Shown: positions 32,188 to 40,478 of the stretch, in pieces | Position numbering within the stretch: the first letter of the stretch is position 1 | Layout: the number at the start of each line of letters is the position of its first letter | From: UBA8949 sp942493365 | GTDB lineage: Bacteria > Bacillota > Clostridia > Saccharofermentanales > UBA5734 | NCBI GenBank assembly: GCA_942493365.1 | Contig: OW818697.1 | Span: 1,984,001-2,048,000 of the forward strand | DNA: 64,000 nt | Direction of reading: 5' to 3' | Notes under the pieces: generated by a model | Databases searched by the model: none | What the model was told of the DNA's origin: nothing | The model's input: only the letters and a program-made list of their open reading frames with translations | Position numbers and translations under genes: made by a program

Positions 32188-33909
32188 ATGCTGGAGTTTA
32201 TCAAAGGTCCTGTTCCGGTTCGAGACATCCAGAATCTCAGAGATTTGTGGGTCGGTTCGGTCCAGGAATACCCCGAGCGTCCGGCCTTTCTGACCAAGCC
32301 CGTCAAAGGTCAGCCCTACGTGCCGATCAGTTATCGGCAATTTGGTGATGACATCATTTCACTGGGAACCGCCCTGATGGGCCGCGGTTTCCGTAAAGAC
32401 CAGCGCATCGCCATCCTGAGCGAAACACGATACGAATGGTACGTGAGCTATCTGGCGATCCTGAGCGGCGAGGCCATCGTAGTGCCGCTGGACAAGGAAC
32501 AGCCGGTGGCCGAACTGACCACGATGCTCAAGCAAGCCGCAGTCAACGTCATCATTTTCAGCGAACGCCTGGCTGACAAAGCCTTTGCTGCCGCCGCCAA
32601 TCTGCCGGCGCTGAAGCTTCTGGTGTGTCTGGATCAGACCGAGAAGCCCACTGCCTTAAACGCCCTGCCCAGCGTCACGATGCCGGATTTGCTCGCCGAA
32701 GGCCAGGCGCTTTTTGCAGCTGGTGATCAAAGCCTGCTGACCCACCCCATTGACGGTGAGGAAATGCGTATTCTTCTCTTCACCTCTGGGACAACCGCCG
32801 CTGCCAAGGCCGTCATGCATTCACACGCCACAATTGCCGCCAATCTCATGCAAATGAATTCCTTTTTCCTGGTCGTTCCCGAGGATGTCTTTTTGTCGAT
32901 TCTGCCTTTACACCACACCTACGAATGCACCTGCGGCTTCATGTGCCCGGTGCATCGCGGGGCCGCCATTGCCATGACCGAAGGCTTGCGCTACATTGCG
33001 GACAATCTGCGCGAGAGCAAAACCACGATCTTCTGTGTGGTGCCACTGATGCTGGATATGGTTTACAGCAAAATCCGCAAAGAAATTGATAAAAACCCCC
33101 GCCAGCGCCGGTTGGTCAGCATCATGCTCAAAATATCCAACGGTCTGCGCCGAATCGGCATCGACATACGCGGCCAGGTCTTTGCCCGAATCAAGAACGG
33201 CTTCGGACCGGATCTGCGCCTGATCGTGACCGGCGGCGCGGCGGTCGACGGCATCGTCGAAAAAGGCCTCAACGATTTTGGCTATCTGATCCTGCAAGGC
33301 TACGGGCTGACCGAATGTGCGCCGCTCCTGGCCTTCAACGCTCCCGACAAGCACAAGGAAGGCGCCGCCGGTTACCCGGTACCCGGCGTTGAGATCAAGA
33401 TCATCAACCCGGATGAAAACGGCATTGGTGAGATCATCGGTCGCGGCCCCAATATTATGCTGGGCTACTGGAACCAGCCTGAAGAAACAGCAAAGGCGCT
33501 CGAAGGCGGTTATTTCCACACCGGTGACCTGGGCTATCTCGACAAGGATGGTTTTGTCATCATTTGCGGCCGCAAAAAGAATGTGATTATCACCAAAAAC
33601 GGCAAGAATATTTTCCCGGAAGAACTGGAGTTCGCGCTGGCTCACAGTCCACTGGTGGCGGAGTCTTTGGTTTCTGGCGAACTGCAAGAGGGTGATTACC
33701 TGGTTGTGGCCGAGATATATCCCAGATTTGAGGCAGTCAAGGAGCTCCACGGCATTGAGCCAACTGACACCGCCGCTCTGCAAACCCTGTTTGCCGATGT
33801 GGTCAAGGCCGCCAACAGCCATGTGGCATCCTACAAGATGATCCGAAAATTCATTTTGCGCGAAAATGAGTTCCCAAAAACAACCTCAATGAAGATCAAA
33901 CGACAATAG
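32188..33909 (+). CDS. AMP-forming acyl-CoA synthetase (long-chain type)
   Basis: A 573-residue ANL-superfamily adenylating enzyme. It has the P-loop LLFTSGTTAAAK, the A5 motif GYGLTECAPLLAFN, TGDLGYLDKDGFVIICGRKK and the hinge into the C-terminal domain with NGKNIFPEELE; the C-terminal Lys needed for adenylation is present in the last residues (TTSMKIKR). Family and length match long-chain fatty acid-CoA ligases (FadD/AAE type), which activate fatty acids with ATP and CoA. It lacks a membrane helix. AGGAG precedes the ATG. No beta-oxidation genes are close, so incorporation of exogenous acids into lipids is as likely as degradation. Confidence 0.92.
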   Translation: MLEFIKGPVPVRDIQNLRDLWVGSVQEYPERPAFLTKPVKGQPYVPISYRQFGDDIISLGTALMGRGFRKDQRIAILSETRYEWYVSYLAILSGEAIVVPLDKEQPVAELTTMLKQAAVNVIIFSERLADKAFAAAANLPALKLLVCLDQTEKPTALNALPSVTMPDLLAEGQALFAAGDQSLLTHPIDGEEMRILLFTSGTTAAAKAVMHSHATIAANLMQMNSFFLVVPEDVFLSILPLHHTYECTCGFMCPVHRGAAIAMTEGLRYIADNLRESKTTIFCVVPLMLDMVYSKIRKEIDKNPRQRRLVSIMLKISNGLRRIGIDIRGQVFARIKNGFGPDLRLIVTGGAAVDGIVEKGLNDFGYLILQGYGLTECAPLLAFNAPDKHKEGAAGYPVPGVEIKIINPDENGIGEIIGRGPNIMLGYWNQPEETAKALEGGYFHTGDLGYLDKDGFVIICGRKKNVIITKNGKNIFPEELEFALAHSPLVAESLVSGELQEGDYLVVAEIYPRFEAVKELHGIEPTDTAALQTLFADVVKAANSHVASYKMIRKFILRENEFPKTTSMKIKRQ

Positions 33910-33938
33910 AAAAGCTTTATAGTCACAGGAGATTATTT

Positions 33939-35342
33939 ATGAAAAAATTCCTCGTTTTATTGCTCACTTTGGGCCTGTTGATCACTGCTCTCGCAGGCTG
34001 CGCGACAGCAAACACAACGGCGGCGACCGATCCCACCGGGATTCCCGCTGCGCAAATTTTTAAGATCACCTACGATCGCAATTACACCGGTGCGGTGCCC
34101 GGCGAAGTCAAAATGCTTGAAGCCGGTCAGACGTTGACCTACACCCTGATGCGCTGGGGATATACCTTCAGTGGCTGGTACCTTGAGCCCGCTTGCACAA
34201 CGTCGGTCGATGCCGACGCCAAGGCCAGCAAAAATATGACCCTCTATGCGGGCTGGACAAAATGGGATGACAAGACCGCGGGCTACATGAAAGATTACAA
34301 AGACGAAATGGACTTGGCCAAGTATCTCACCAATCGCCCAACCGCCTTTGAGCCGGCATCTTTCAACGCCTATTACGAGGCCTATTTTGACTTGTATCTG
34401 GATGTCGAATTCGCCAAAAATATCGTCAACGACGCCAGCTATCCCAAAATTCAGGCACTGAAGACATTGCGCCACCAGCTTGTCAAACTGGCCGATACCA
34501 GTGCGGTCAGTCTCTACATCTGGGGTGACAGCGGCAAAAACATGGCTGTTGAAAAAGACATGCAGCAACAGGAATATCTCGGTGCCTTTGACAGCATCAA
34601 CTTCAAGCCGTTCCTGCTGTATTACCCAGTCAACGACCAGACGGCCGCCAAAGGTAACATCATCATTGTGGCTGGCGGCGATTATACCCTGAGAAATAAT
34701 TATAAGGAGGCCTACACGACGGCCAGGGACTTTCAGGCGCGTGGTTACAATGCCTTTGTGCTTCAACGCCGGGTTGCCCCCTCTGCCGAAATCAACAGCA
34801 GCCTTGATCTGCAGCGCAGCATTCGTTATCTGCGTTACAATGCCGGCGCGCTGGGCTTGGGCGCTCCCGAAAACATCATCGCCTGTGGCTTTGCCGACGG
34901 CGGTTTTACGATTCTCAACACGGCCGATAAATTCTACGGCGATGTGTCGCCCACGACAATCTACGCTGATTACGTCCCGGACGAAGTCGATCAAGTCAGT
35001 GCTGATCTGAGCGCAATGATCCTGATTTACGGCGTCCAGATGGCACCGGATCAGGATAGCCTGGTTTTCAACAATGACATGCCACCGGCCTTTATCGTAT
35101 CGGGCACCCTGGGCACAACGGCTGTCCAGTCCGGCAGTATTGCGTTGTATCAAGCCCTGCAGGCCAAGGATATCAACACCGAACTTCTGATGTTTTCCGG
35201 TGCACCCGACGGTTTTGGCCTAGGCAAAGGCATCGCTGGCCAGTATCTGTACGGCTGGGCTGGCTTTGATCAGTGGAGTGCGCTGGCTGATACCTTCCTG
35301 CAGGTTGAGTTTAAGCAGCTCAACCCGGTCTATTATCCGTAA
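33939..35342 (+). CDS. Lipoprotein with InlB B-repeat and an esterase-like domain lacking catalytic residues
   Basis: A 467-residue surface lipoprotein (lipobox LAGC, Cys21). Residues about 40-108 form a Listeria-Bacteroides (InlB B) repeat, with GYTFSGWYLEPAC and MTLYAGW. After a helical spacer, residues about 235-445 resemble BD-FAE/acetyl-xylan-esterase alpha/beta hydrolases (NIIIVAGGDYTLRN, LQRSIRYLRYNAGALGL). The nucleophile elbow reads GFADG, with Ala319 in place of Ser, and the usual HGF near the C-terminus reads DGF, with Asp424 in place of His. Hydrolysis by the family mechanism is therefore unlikely; a binding role is inferred. AGGAG precedes the ATG, 29 bases after the ligase gene. 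Confidence 0.78.
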   Translation: MKKFLVLLLTLGLLITALAGCATANTTAATDPTGIPAAQIFKITYDRNYTGAVPGEVKMLEAGQTLTYTLMRWGYTFSGWYLEPACTTSVDADAKASKNMTLYAGWTKWDDKTAGYMKDYKDEMDLAKYLTNRPTAFEPASFNAYYEAYFDLYLDVEFAKNIVNDASYPKIQALKTLRHQLVKLADTSAVSLYIWGDSGKNMAVEKDMQQQEYLGAFDSINFKPFLLYYPVNDQTAAKGNIIIVAGGDYTLRNNYKEAYTTARDFQARGYNAFVLQRRVAPSAEINSSLDLQRSIRYLRYNAGALGLGAPENIIACGFADGGFTILNTADKFYGDVSPTTIYADYVPDEVDQVSADLSAMILIYGVQMAPDQDSLVFNNDMPPAFIVSGTLGTTAVQSGSIALYQALQAKDINTELLMFSGAPDGFGLGKGIAGQYLYGWAGFDQWSALADTFLQVEFKQLNPVYYP

Positions 35343-35351
35343 AACCTGTCG

Positions 35352-36536
35352 TTATTTGCTTTCCATCTCGCGGATGTCCATCAGCCTGTTTTCGGCCTGA
35401 CGCTTCAGACTCGGCGAGCCGGTTTTCTCGGTTTTAGCCTTGTAAAAGTAGTTTTTGGCGGTTTTGAGATCGTTTAAGCGCAGGCTCAATTCGCCGATAA
35501 TAATGCACAGCTGCTGGTCTTCCTTATCGGATACGTCCAGATGCATGTAGGCGTAGAGGTAGGCGTCGAGTGATTTCTGGGCAGTCTGATCAGCCATCGC
35601 GCTGTCGCCGCAATCCTCGTAGATCCGGCTGAGCTTGAGCAGCAAACGGGCGGTAACCAGTTGGTGCCGCCTGAAGGATTTCGGGGCACAGTGCAGCGCC
35701 AGATAATAGCCGGCAAAGACCGATTCATTGTCCATTTCCAGGCCTGTGAGCAACTTAATCTTGTGTTTCATGTTCTGGAGTTCCCGCGGCAGAACGGCAT
35801 CAATTTGATCGGGCGACTCAAACATATCGCCCAGCGCGCTGTATAGACAATCCGGGCAGGTCACGACATCGTAGTGTAGCGGCTCGATGCCTTTGTAGTG
35901 ATTGCGCATGTCACGGTCCGTTTTGATGATGGTCAGATTGGTGTTTCTGACTTTTCGAATTGCCACCCGTCGTTTGCAATTCGGGCAGATCACGCTGGAA
36001 TCCGATAACAATTCTTTGTTGGCATTGTCAAGTGACAACTCATACTGGCCGTGGCCCTCCGGAAACAGTGAGAAGTCGGCGCCAAGCACAACGTTTCGCG
36101 CATGTATCGCTTCCGGTGAAGCGGCTTTGGGCTTTGACCAGGCATGCCCACATTGCTTTTCGAAGTCGGCAGCAATCATTTCGAGGCGCACGCCCATGGC
36201 TTTGAACAGGTCATACGCAAATTCGGGCTCTTCACTAAAAAAGTCCGCCATGTTGCTTTTATCAATGTGCACCGCAAAAACATCGCTGATCGCGACAACG
36301 GTTTCGTGCCGGTTCTTCTTCATGATCGGCGCCGTCTCCACGTAGAAATCACCGGGACTGACGGTCGCAATCATCTCCTCGTTTGGTTTTTGGTAGTTGA
36401 TAAAGATCCCGATCTCACCTTTGAGTACGACATAAAACTCAGCATCGCTGCCGTCACTGCTTATCACGGCTCCCTGCTGGTATTTTTTGGAGCGGGAAAT
36501 CTTTTTTATTTTGCCAAGTCCAATACTGTAAGCCAT
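35352..36536 (-). CDS. Cyclic-nucleotide-binding domain fused to DUF2225
   Basis: A 394-residue cytoplasmic protein. Residues about 10-120 form a cNMP-binding beta barrel (YVVLKGEIGIFI, SPGDFYVETAPIM). Residues about 180-390 match DUF2225: two CxxC pairs (Cys184/187 and Cys227/230) around RVAIRKVRNTNLTIIKTDRDM and HYDVVTCPDCLYSA, then TPR-like helices (HQLVTARLLLKLSRIYEDCGDSAMA). DUF2225 has no known function; the cysteine pairs probably bind zinc. There is no HTH, so this is not a Crp regulator. A consensus promoter ends only six bases before the ATG and no RBS is visible, suggesting a leaderless message. Confidence 0.82.
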   Translation of the reverse strand: MAYSIGLGKIKKISRSKKYQQGAVISSDGSDAEFYVVLKGEIGIFINYQKPNEEMIATVSPGDFYVETAPIMKKNRHETVVAISDVFAVHIDKSNMADFFSEEPEFAYDLFKAMGVRLEMIAADFEKQCGHAWSKPKAASPEAIHARNVVLGADFSLFPEGHGQYELSLDNANKELLSDSSVICPNCKRRVAIRKVRNTNLTIIKTDRDMRNHYKGIEPLHYDVVTCPDCLYSALGDMFESPDQIDAVLPRELQNMKHKIKLLTGLEMDNESVFAGYYLALHCAPKSFRRHQLVTARLLLKLSRIYEDCGDSAMADQTAQKSLDAYLYAYMHLDVSDKEDQQLCIIIGELSLRLNDLKTAKNYFYKAKTEKTGSPSLKRQAENRLMDIREMESK

Positions 36537-36542
36537 GCAAAT

Positions 36543-36571
36543 ATTGTATACGTTGCGACCGCGATTCGCAA
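36543..36571 (-). promoter_or_regulatory. Promoter directly abutting the DUF2225 gene start
   Basis: On the minus strand: TTGCGA (36571-36566), a 17-base spacer and TACAAT (36548-36543). The start codon begins seven bases after the -10, where transcription itself should start. Confidence 0.5.
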
Positions 36572-36640
36572 GAAAAAGCTACTCAATTCGTTTTTTCGTG
36601 CCATCTTCCAAAATCAGGCTCAACCATGCATAGCGGTAAG

Positions 36641-37504
36641 CTAGATTAATTCGTTGATCAACCTCAAAAGGGTCGTGCGCGCTGTCTGCCGCTCCAGCAA
36701 GGGCGTTCCTCCGGCCAGTACGCTTTGCAGGTCGTGGAAGCAGGGTCGCGCGACATTGTACAGAATCCCGGTCGGTATCTTGGCACCAAATTCCATGGCC
36801 GTTTGCATGGCCATGATTTTGTTGGTCGAATCATAGTCATCCGGCAGGTGATAGACCCTTCTGGCATAGTCAGCAAATGTGTTGACCTTGTTAAAGCTCA
36901 CACAGGGTTGCAGAATATCAACCAACGCATACCCGCGAAAGGTCACGGCCTGTTTCATGATCGCCACCAGTTGCTCCGGGTCGCCGGTAAAGGCACGGGC
37001 GACAAATCCGGCCCCCATCGTCAAGGCCAGCAGCACGGGGTTCAGCGGGGTGTTGATGCTGCCGTCGGGCTGAACCGGCGTCACGTGGCCGACCTCCGAG
37101 GTCGGCGAGGCCTGACCCTTGGTCAGCCCATAAATTTGGTTATCGTGGACAAAATGGGTGATGTCCACATTGCGGCGTATGTTGTGAATAAAGTGGTTTC
37201 CGCCTTCACCGTAGGAATCGCCGTCGCCAGTGCTGACGATAACCGTCAGGCGCTCATTGGCGATCTTGGCTGCCACGGCAGCCGGCAATGCCCGTCCGTG
37301 CAGGCCGCAAAAGCTGTTGGTCTGAATATACTGGGGAATCTTGGCGGCCTGACCGATACCGGCCACCATCAGAACCTCATGCGGGTCCTTGCCAAGTTCC
37401 TCGAGGGCTCGTTTAAGACAGGACAGAATGCTGGCGTTGCCGCAGCCCGGGCACCAGGCGGTCTCGTGGGTCAAAAAGTTTTCCGTTTGTTTGTGCTCAG
37501 CCAT
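36641..37504 (-). CDS. 2-oxoacid:ferredoxin oxidoreductase, beta subunit
   Basis: A 287-residue thiamine-diphosphate subunit of the KorB/PorB family. AWCPGCGNASIL supplies two cluster cysteines, SFCGLHGRALP and LQPCVSFNKVNT supply the others, and GDGDSYGEGGNHFIHNIRRN is the TPP/Mg motif. The enzyme oxidatively decarboxylates a 2-oxoacid to acyl-CoA, giving electrons to ferredoxin; the reverse reaction also occurs in anaerobes. The substrate (2-oxoglutarate, pyruvate or branched-chain) cannot be fixed by eye. Its start overlaps the end of the alpha gene by eight bases and has GGGAGG. No delta (ferredoxin-like) subunit is encoded, so this is a two-subunit enzyme. Confidence 0.93.
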   Translation of the reverse strand: MAEHKQTENFLTHETAWCPGCGNASILSCLKRALEELGKDPHEVLMVAGIGQAAKIPQYIQTNSFCGLHGRALPAAVAAKIANERLTVIVSTGDGDSYGEGGNHFIHNIRRNVDITHFVHDNQIYGLTKGQASPTSEVGHVTPVQPDGSINTPLNPVLLALTMGAGFVARAFTGDPEQLVAIMKQAVTFRGYALVDILQPCVSFNKVNTFADYARRVYHLPDDYDSTNKIMAMQTAMEFGAKIPTGILYNVARPCFHDLQSVLAGGTPLLERQTARTTLLRLINELI

Positions 37505-39116
37505 TGCGCTTGACCTCCCTGACTCTGGCGGCGATTTCTTCGCCGGAAATTTGCCGTCCGTCGTACTTCAGGATGCTCGAGTGACATTGAATCCCGGTGA
37601 CTTCACGGACCAGTCCGCCCAACTGGCCGGTCGCGTTCTGCTCAACATTGATGATGTATTGGGCTGTTTGCGCCAGTGACCGCAGTCGCTCGGTCGGTAA
37701 GGGGAAAATGTCGCCAAAAACCAATGCGCAATAAGCGTCGGGCTGTTCCTGATTGAGCAGCGTGACCGCCTCGCTGAGCGGACCACACATCGAGCCCCAG
37801 CCAATCAGCAGGGTCGCGCCGGCCGCAGTGCCGATCAGCTCGGGTTCTTGCAGTTCCAGCATGAGCCTGTCCGATTTGCTCAGTCGCCGGTCCGTCATCT
37901 GCACGCGCACCTCGGCCGATTCGGTAATGTGGCCGTATTCGTCATGTTCGTCGCTGTCTACGGCCACAAATTGATCAGGGTTGCCCGGGAGAAAACGCTT
38001 GATTTCGCTATGTTTCTGATCCGGCAGATCTATCTCGAAAGGTTCGACAGTCGATGTTGTGTCGGCCAGATATTCGTCGCTGAGCAGGATCACCGTCATC
38101 TGATAGCGCTCGGCGATATCAAAAGCACGCCGGGTTTGCTGATAAGCGTCCCGGTGGTCGCGCAGGGCGATCACCAGCCGCGGAAATTCACCATGCGAAG
38201 CGGAAATGACAAATCGAAGGTCGCTCTGCTCGGTTCGCGTCGGCAAACCGGTTGCCGGGCCGGGCCGTTGCACATCGACCATGACCAGCGGCACTTCGGT
38301 CATGCCCGCCAGGCCCAATCCCTCGACCATCAGGCAAAAACCACCGCCCGATGTGCCGGTCATGGCTCTGGCGCCGGCGAAGGATGCACCGATAGCCATG
38401 TTGACCGCCGCGATTTCGTCCTCGGCCTGCTCGACCACCACGTTGCACTGGCGTCCCTTGTCAGCCAAAACCTCCATAATGCTGGTCGACGGCGACATCG
38501 GATAGGCCGAATAAAAGCGCAACCCGGCCGTCAAGGCTCCCAGCGCCAGCGCCTGATTGCCGCTGATTGTCATCCAGCGGCTGTAATCACCCGGCTGACT
38601 GGTGAAATGGGGTTGTACGGCCTTGTAGCCGGCTTCTATTGCCTGAGAATTGACCGCAATAAGTGTTTCGGCAAAGTAATGCGGCAGAACGGCTGGGACG
38701 TGCGTCAAATCGAGGCCGAAAAGGCCCATCAGCGCCCCGATCGCCACGCTGCCGGCCACCTTCGGATTGCCCAGACCTTTGGCGATCTGCTGCATGTCGA
38801 TTTTGATCACCCGCGGGTCGTCGGTTACCAGCGCGTTGTCGCACAAGATAAAACCCTGTTCCGACAGCTCGGCCCGGTGCAGAGCGATCGATTCTTCATT
38901 AAGCGCAACCAAAGCGTCCAGCCGGTTGCTGTGTGACGTGATCGGCTCGTCACCAAAACGCATCAGCGTAAAATTGTGGCCGCCGCGAACGCGCGACATA
39001 AAATCTCGAGTGGTATAAACAAAGTGACCTGCTTGTTTGAGCAGTTTCTCGAAAATGGCTGCCATCGTTTCGATACCCTGCCCGGCGGCGCCCCCTATCA
39101 GTAAGTTCAAAGTCAT
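37497..39116 (-). CDS. 2-oxoacid:ferredoxin oxidoreductase, fused gamma-alpha subunit
   Basis: A 539-residue protein with the gamma domain first (about 1-180, LNLLIGGAAGQGIETMAAIF) and the alpha domain after it (about 190-539, with GNQALALGALTAGLRFYSAYPMSPS in sections and EDEIAAVNMAIGASFAGARAMTGTSGGGF, which is the alpha-subunit signature). This gamma-alpha order is the well-known KorA type of Thermococcus-, Clostridia- and Actinobacteria-like enzymes. Together with the beta subunit it makes a complete catalytic unit. A GGGAGG site and a good promoter lie upstream in the divergent region shared with glutathione peroxidase. Confidence 0.93.
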   Translation of the reverse strand: MTLNLLIGGAAGQGIETMAAIFEKLLKQAGHFVYTTRDFMSRVRGGHNFTLMRFGDEPITSHSNRLDALVALNEESIALHRAELSEQGFILCDNALVTDDPRVIKIDMQQIAKGLGNPKVAGSVAIGALMGLFGLDLTHVPAVLPHYFAETLIAVNSQAIEAGYKAVQPHFTSQPGDYSRWMTISGNQALALGALTAGLRFYSAYPMSPSTSIMEVLADKGRQCNVVVEQAEDEIAAVNMAIGASFAGARAMTGTSGGGFCLMVEGLGLAGMTEVPLVMVDVQRPGPATGLPTRTEQSDLRFVISASHGEFPRLVIALRDHRDAYQQTRRAFDIAERYQMTVILLSDEYLADTTSTVEPFEIDLPDQKHSEIKRFLPGNPDQFVAVDSDEHDEYGHITESAEVRVQMTDRRLSKSDRLMLELQEPELIGTAAGATLLIGWGSMCGPLSEAVTLLNQEQPDAYCALVFGDIFPLPTERLRSLAQTAQYIINVEQNATGQLGGLVREVTGIQCHSSILKYDGRQISGEEIAARVREVKRNG

Positions 39117-39201
39117 CCGCTTTGTCCTCCCGTTGTGTGCTTTGATATCATTAATTTTACACCCCCGTACCCAACATTACCATTTATTCACAGAATTTGG
39201 G

Positions 39202-39230
39202 TTTATAATTGAGTCATAAACATTTTGCAA
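39202..39230 (-). promoter_or_regulatory. Overlapping divergent promoters of kor and the peroxidase gene
   Basis: On the minus strand TTGCAA (39230-39225), a 17-base spacer and TATAAA (39207-39202) drive the oxidoreductase genes. On the plus strand TATAAT (39204-39209) could be the -10 for the peroxidase gene, 38 bases from its start. The two -10 boxes share four bases, so the polymerases would compete. Confidence 0.5.
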
Positions 39231-39247
39231 GAAAGCAGGTGTCAGTT

Positions 39248-39724
39248 ATGACTCTTTATGACTTTACAGTTACCAACAACAAAGGCGAGCTCGTCTCGTT
39301 GGCCGACTACCGCGGCAAGGTCGTGCTGATCGTCAACACCGCCTCCAAATGCGGCTTCACGCCCCAGCTCAGCCCCCTCCAGAAACTCTTCGCCACCTAC
39401 CGCGACCGCGGCCTGGTCGTGCTGGCCTTCCCGTCCAATCAGTTCGCCAATCAGGAGCCCGAAAGCGACGACCACATCGCCGCCTATTACGCCAAAGAAT
39501 TCGGCGTCGACTTCCCGATCATGGCCAAATGCGACGTCAATGGCCCGGCCGCCATTCCACTCTACCAATGGTTGCGCAGCCAAAAAGGCGGTCTCTTCGG
39601 CCGTAGCATCAAGTGGAATTTCACCAAATTTCTCGTCAATCGACAGGGACAGGTCGTGGCCCGCTTCGCTTCGGATAAGGATCCGCTCAAGCTGATCCCA
39701 GCCATCGAGAAGGCGCTTAGTTAG
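39248..39724 (+). CDS. Glutathione peroxidase-family thiol peroxidase
   Basis: A 158-residue peroxidase of the GPx fold. The peroxidatic residue is a normal Cys35 (NTASKCGFTPQ); the Gln and Trp-Asn of the catalytic tetrad are in FPSNQFANQEP and KWNFTKFLV. A further Cys in MAKCDVNG is the candidate resolving residue, so it probably uses thioredoxin, as most non-selenium bacterial GPx do. It protects against hydroperoxides. The start at 39248 is chosen over a longer frame because homology begins there. Its 3' end overlaps the tcdA gene on the other strand by eight bases. Confidence 0.94.
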   Translation: MTLYDFTVTNNKGELVSLADYRGKVVLIVNTASKCGFTPQLSPLQKLFATYRDRGLVVLAFPSNQFANQEPESDDHIAAYYAKEFGVDFPIMAKCDVNGPAAIPLYQWLRSQKGGLFGRSIKWNFTKFLVNRQGQVVARFASDKDPLKLIPAIEKALS

Positions 39725-40457
39725 TCTGGTTGGTGCGGCCGTCGGTGCAAAAAGCCGTCAGATCCTTGATCACCTCGCCGGCCATGATCAGCCCAACCAC
39801 CGCCGGCACAAAGGCATTGCTGCCGGGCACCTGACGGCGCTCGGTGCTTTGGCGCGTGTCATCGATCGGGATGATGACCGGTTCCTTGGAATAGACCACT
39901 TTGAGACTTTTGATGCCGTTGTCGCGGCACAGTTTGCGCATGACTTTGGCCAATGGACAGACTGAGGTCTTATAAATATCGGCCACGACAAAGGCGGTCG
40001 GGTCAACCTTGTTACCGGCCCCCATCGAGCTGATGATCGGCGTGCCGCTGGCATGGGCCCGTTTAATCAGCTCGAGCTTGCCGGTCACGGTATCGATGGC
40101 GTCGACGATATAATCATATAGCGAGAAATCAAACTGCTCAGCGGTGTCGGGCATGAAGAAGGTGCGGTGCTTGTGAACGACCGCTTGGGGATTGATCTCA
40201 AGAATGCGTTGCTCGGCAACATCGACTTTGTATAGGTCAATCGTTTTGTGGGTGGCGATGATCTGGCGATTGATGTTGGTCAGGCAGACCTGATCGTCAT
40301 CGATGATATCGATTGTGCCGACACCGCTGCGAACCAGCGCTTCAACGGTATAGCCACCGACGCCGCCGATGCCAAACACCGCCACGCGGGCGCGCGCCAG
40401 GCGCTCCATGGCGTCATGGCCAAAGATGAGTTCGGTGCGTGAAAACTGGTTTAACAT
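39717..40457 (-). CDS. tcdA: tRNA threonylcarbamoyladenosine dehydratase (ThiF/MoeB family)
   Basis: A 246-residue E1-like enzyme that uses ATP to cyclise the t6A modification at tRNA position 37 (TcdA/CsdL). The nucleotide-binding loop GIGGVGGYTVEALVRSGVG and DDDQVCLTNINRQI are clear; MGAGNKVDPTAF and CPLAKVMRK follow the pattern of the group. It begins RTELIFGHDAMERL, the usual E1-like start. It lies 21 bases downstream of the aldo-keto reductase gene and may be co-transcribed with it. Confidence 0.92.
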   Translation of the reverse strand: MLNQFSRTELIFGHDAMERLARARVAVFGIGGVGGYTVEALVRSGVGTIDIIDDDQVCLTNINRQIIATHKTIDLYKVDVAEQRILEINPQAVVHKHRTFFMPDTAEQFDFSLYDYIVDAIDTVTGKLELIKRAHASGTPIISSMGAGNKVDPTAFVVADIYKTSVCPLAKVMRKLCRDNGIKSLKVVYSKEPVIIPIDDTRQSTERRQVPGSNAFVPAVVGLIMAGEVIKDLTAFCTDGRTNQTN

Positions 40458-40478
40458 AATGCTGTATTCCTCGATTGG

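Noticed and set aside
33957..35153. 398-codon minus-strand frame over the pseudo-esterase gene
   Set aside because: Composition and lack of motifs mark it as a shadow; the plus-strand gene has a lipobox, RBS and recognisable domains.
37848..38936. 362-codon plus-strand frame over the oxidoreductase alpha gene
   Set aside because: Antisense to a well-conserved enzyme and without any recognisable domain.
39350..39356. Selenocysteine in glutathione peroxidase
   Set aside because: The catalytic codon is TGC (Cys35); there is no in-frame TGA.
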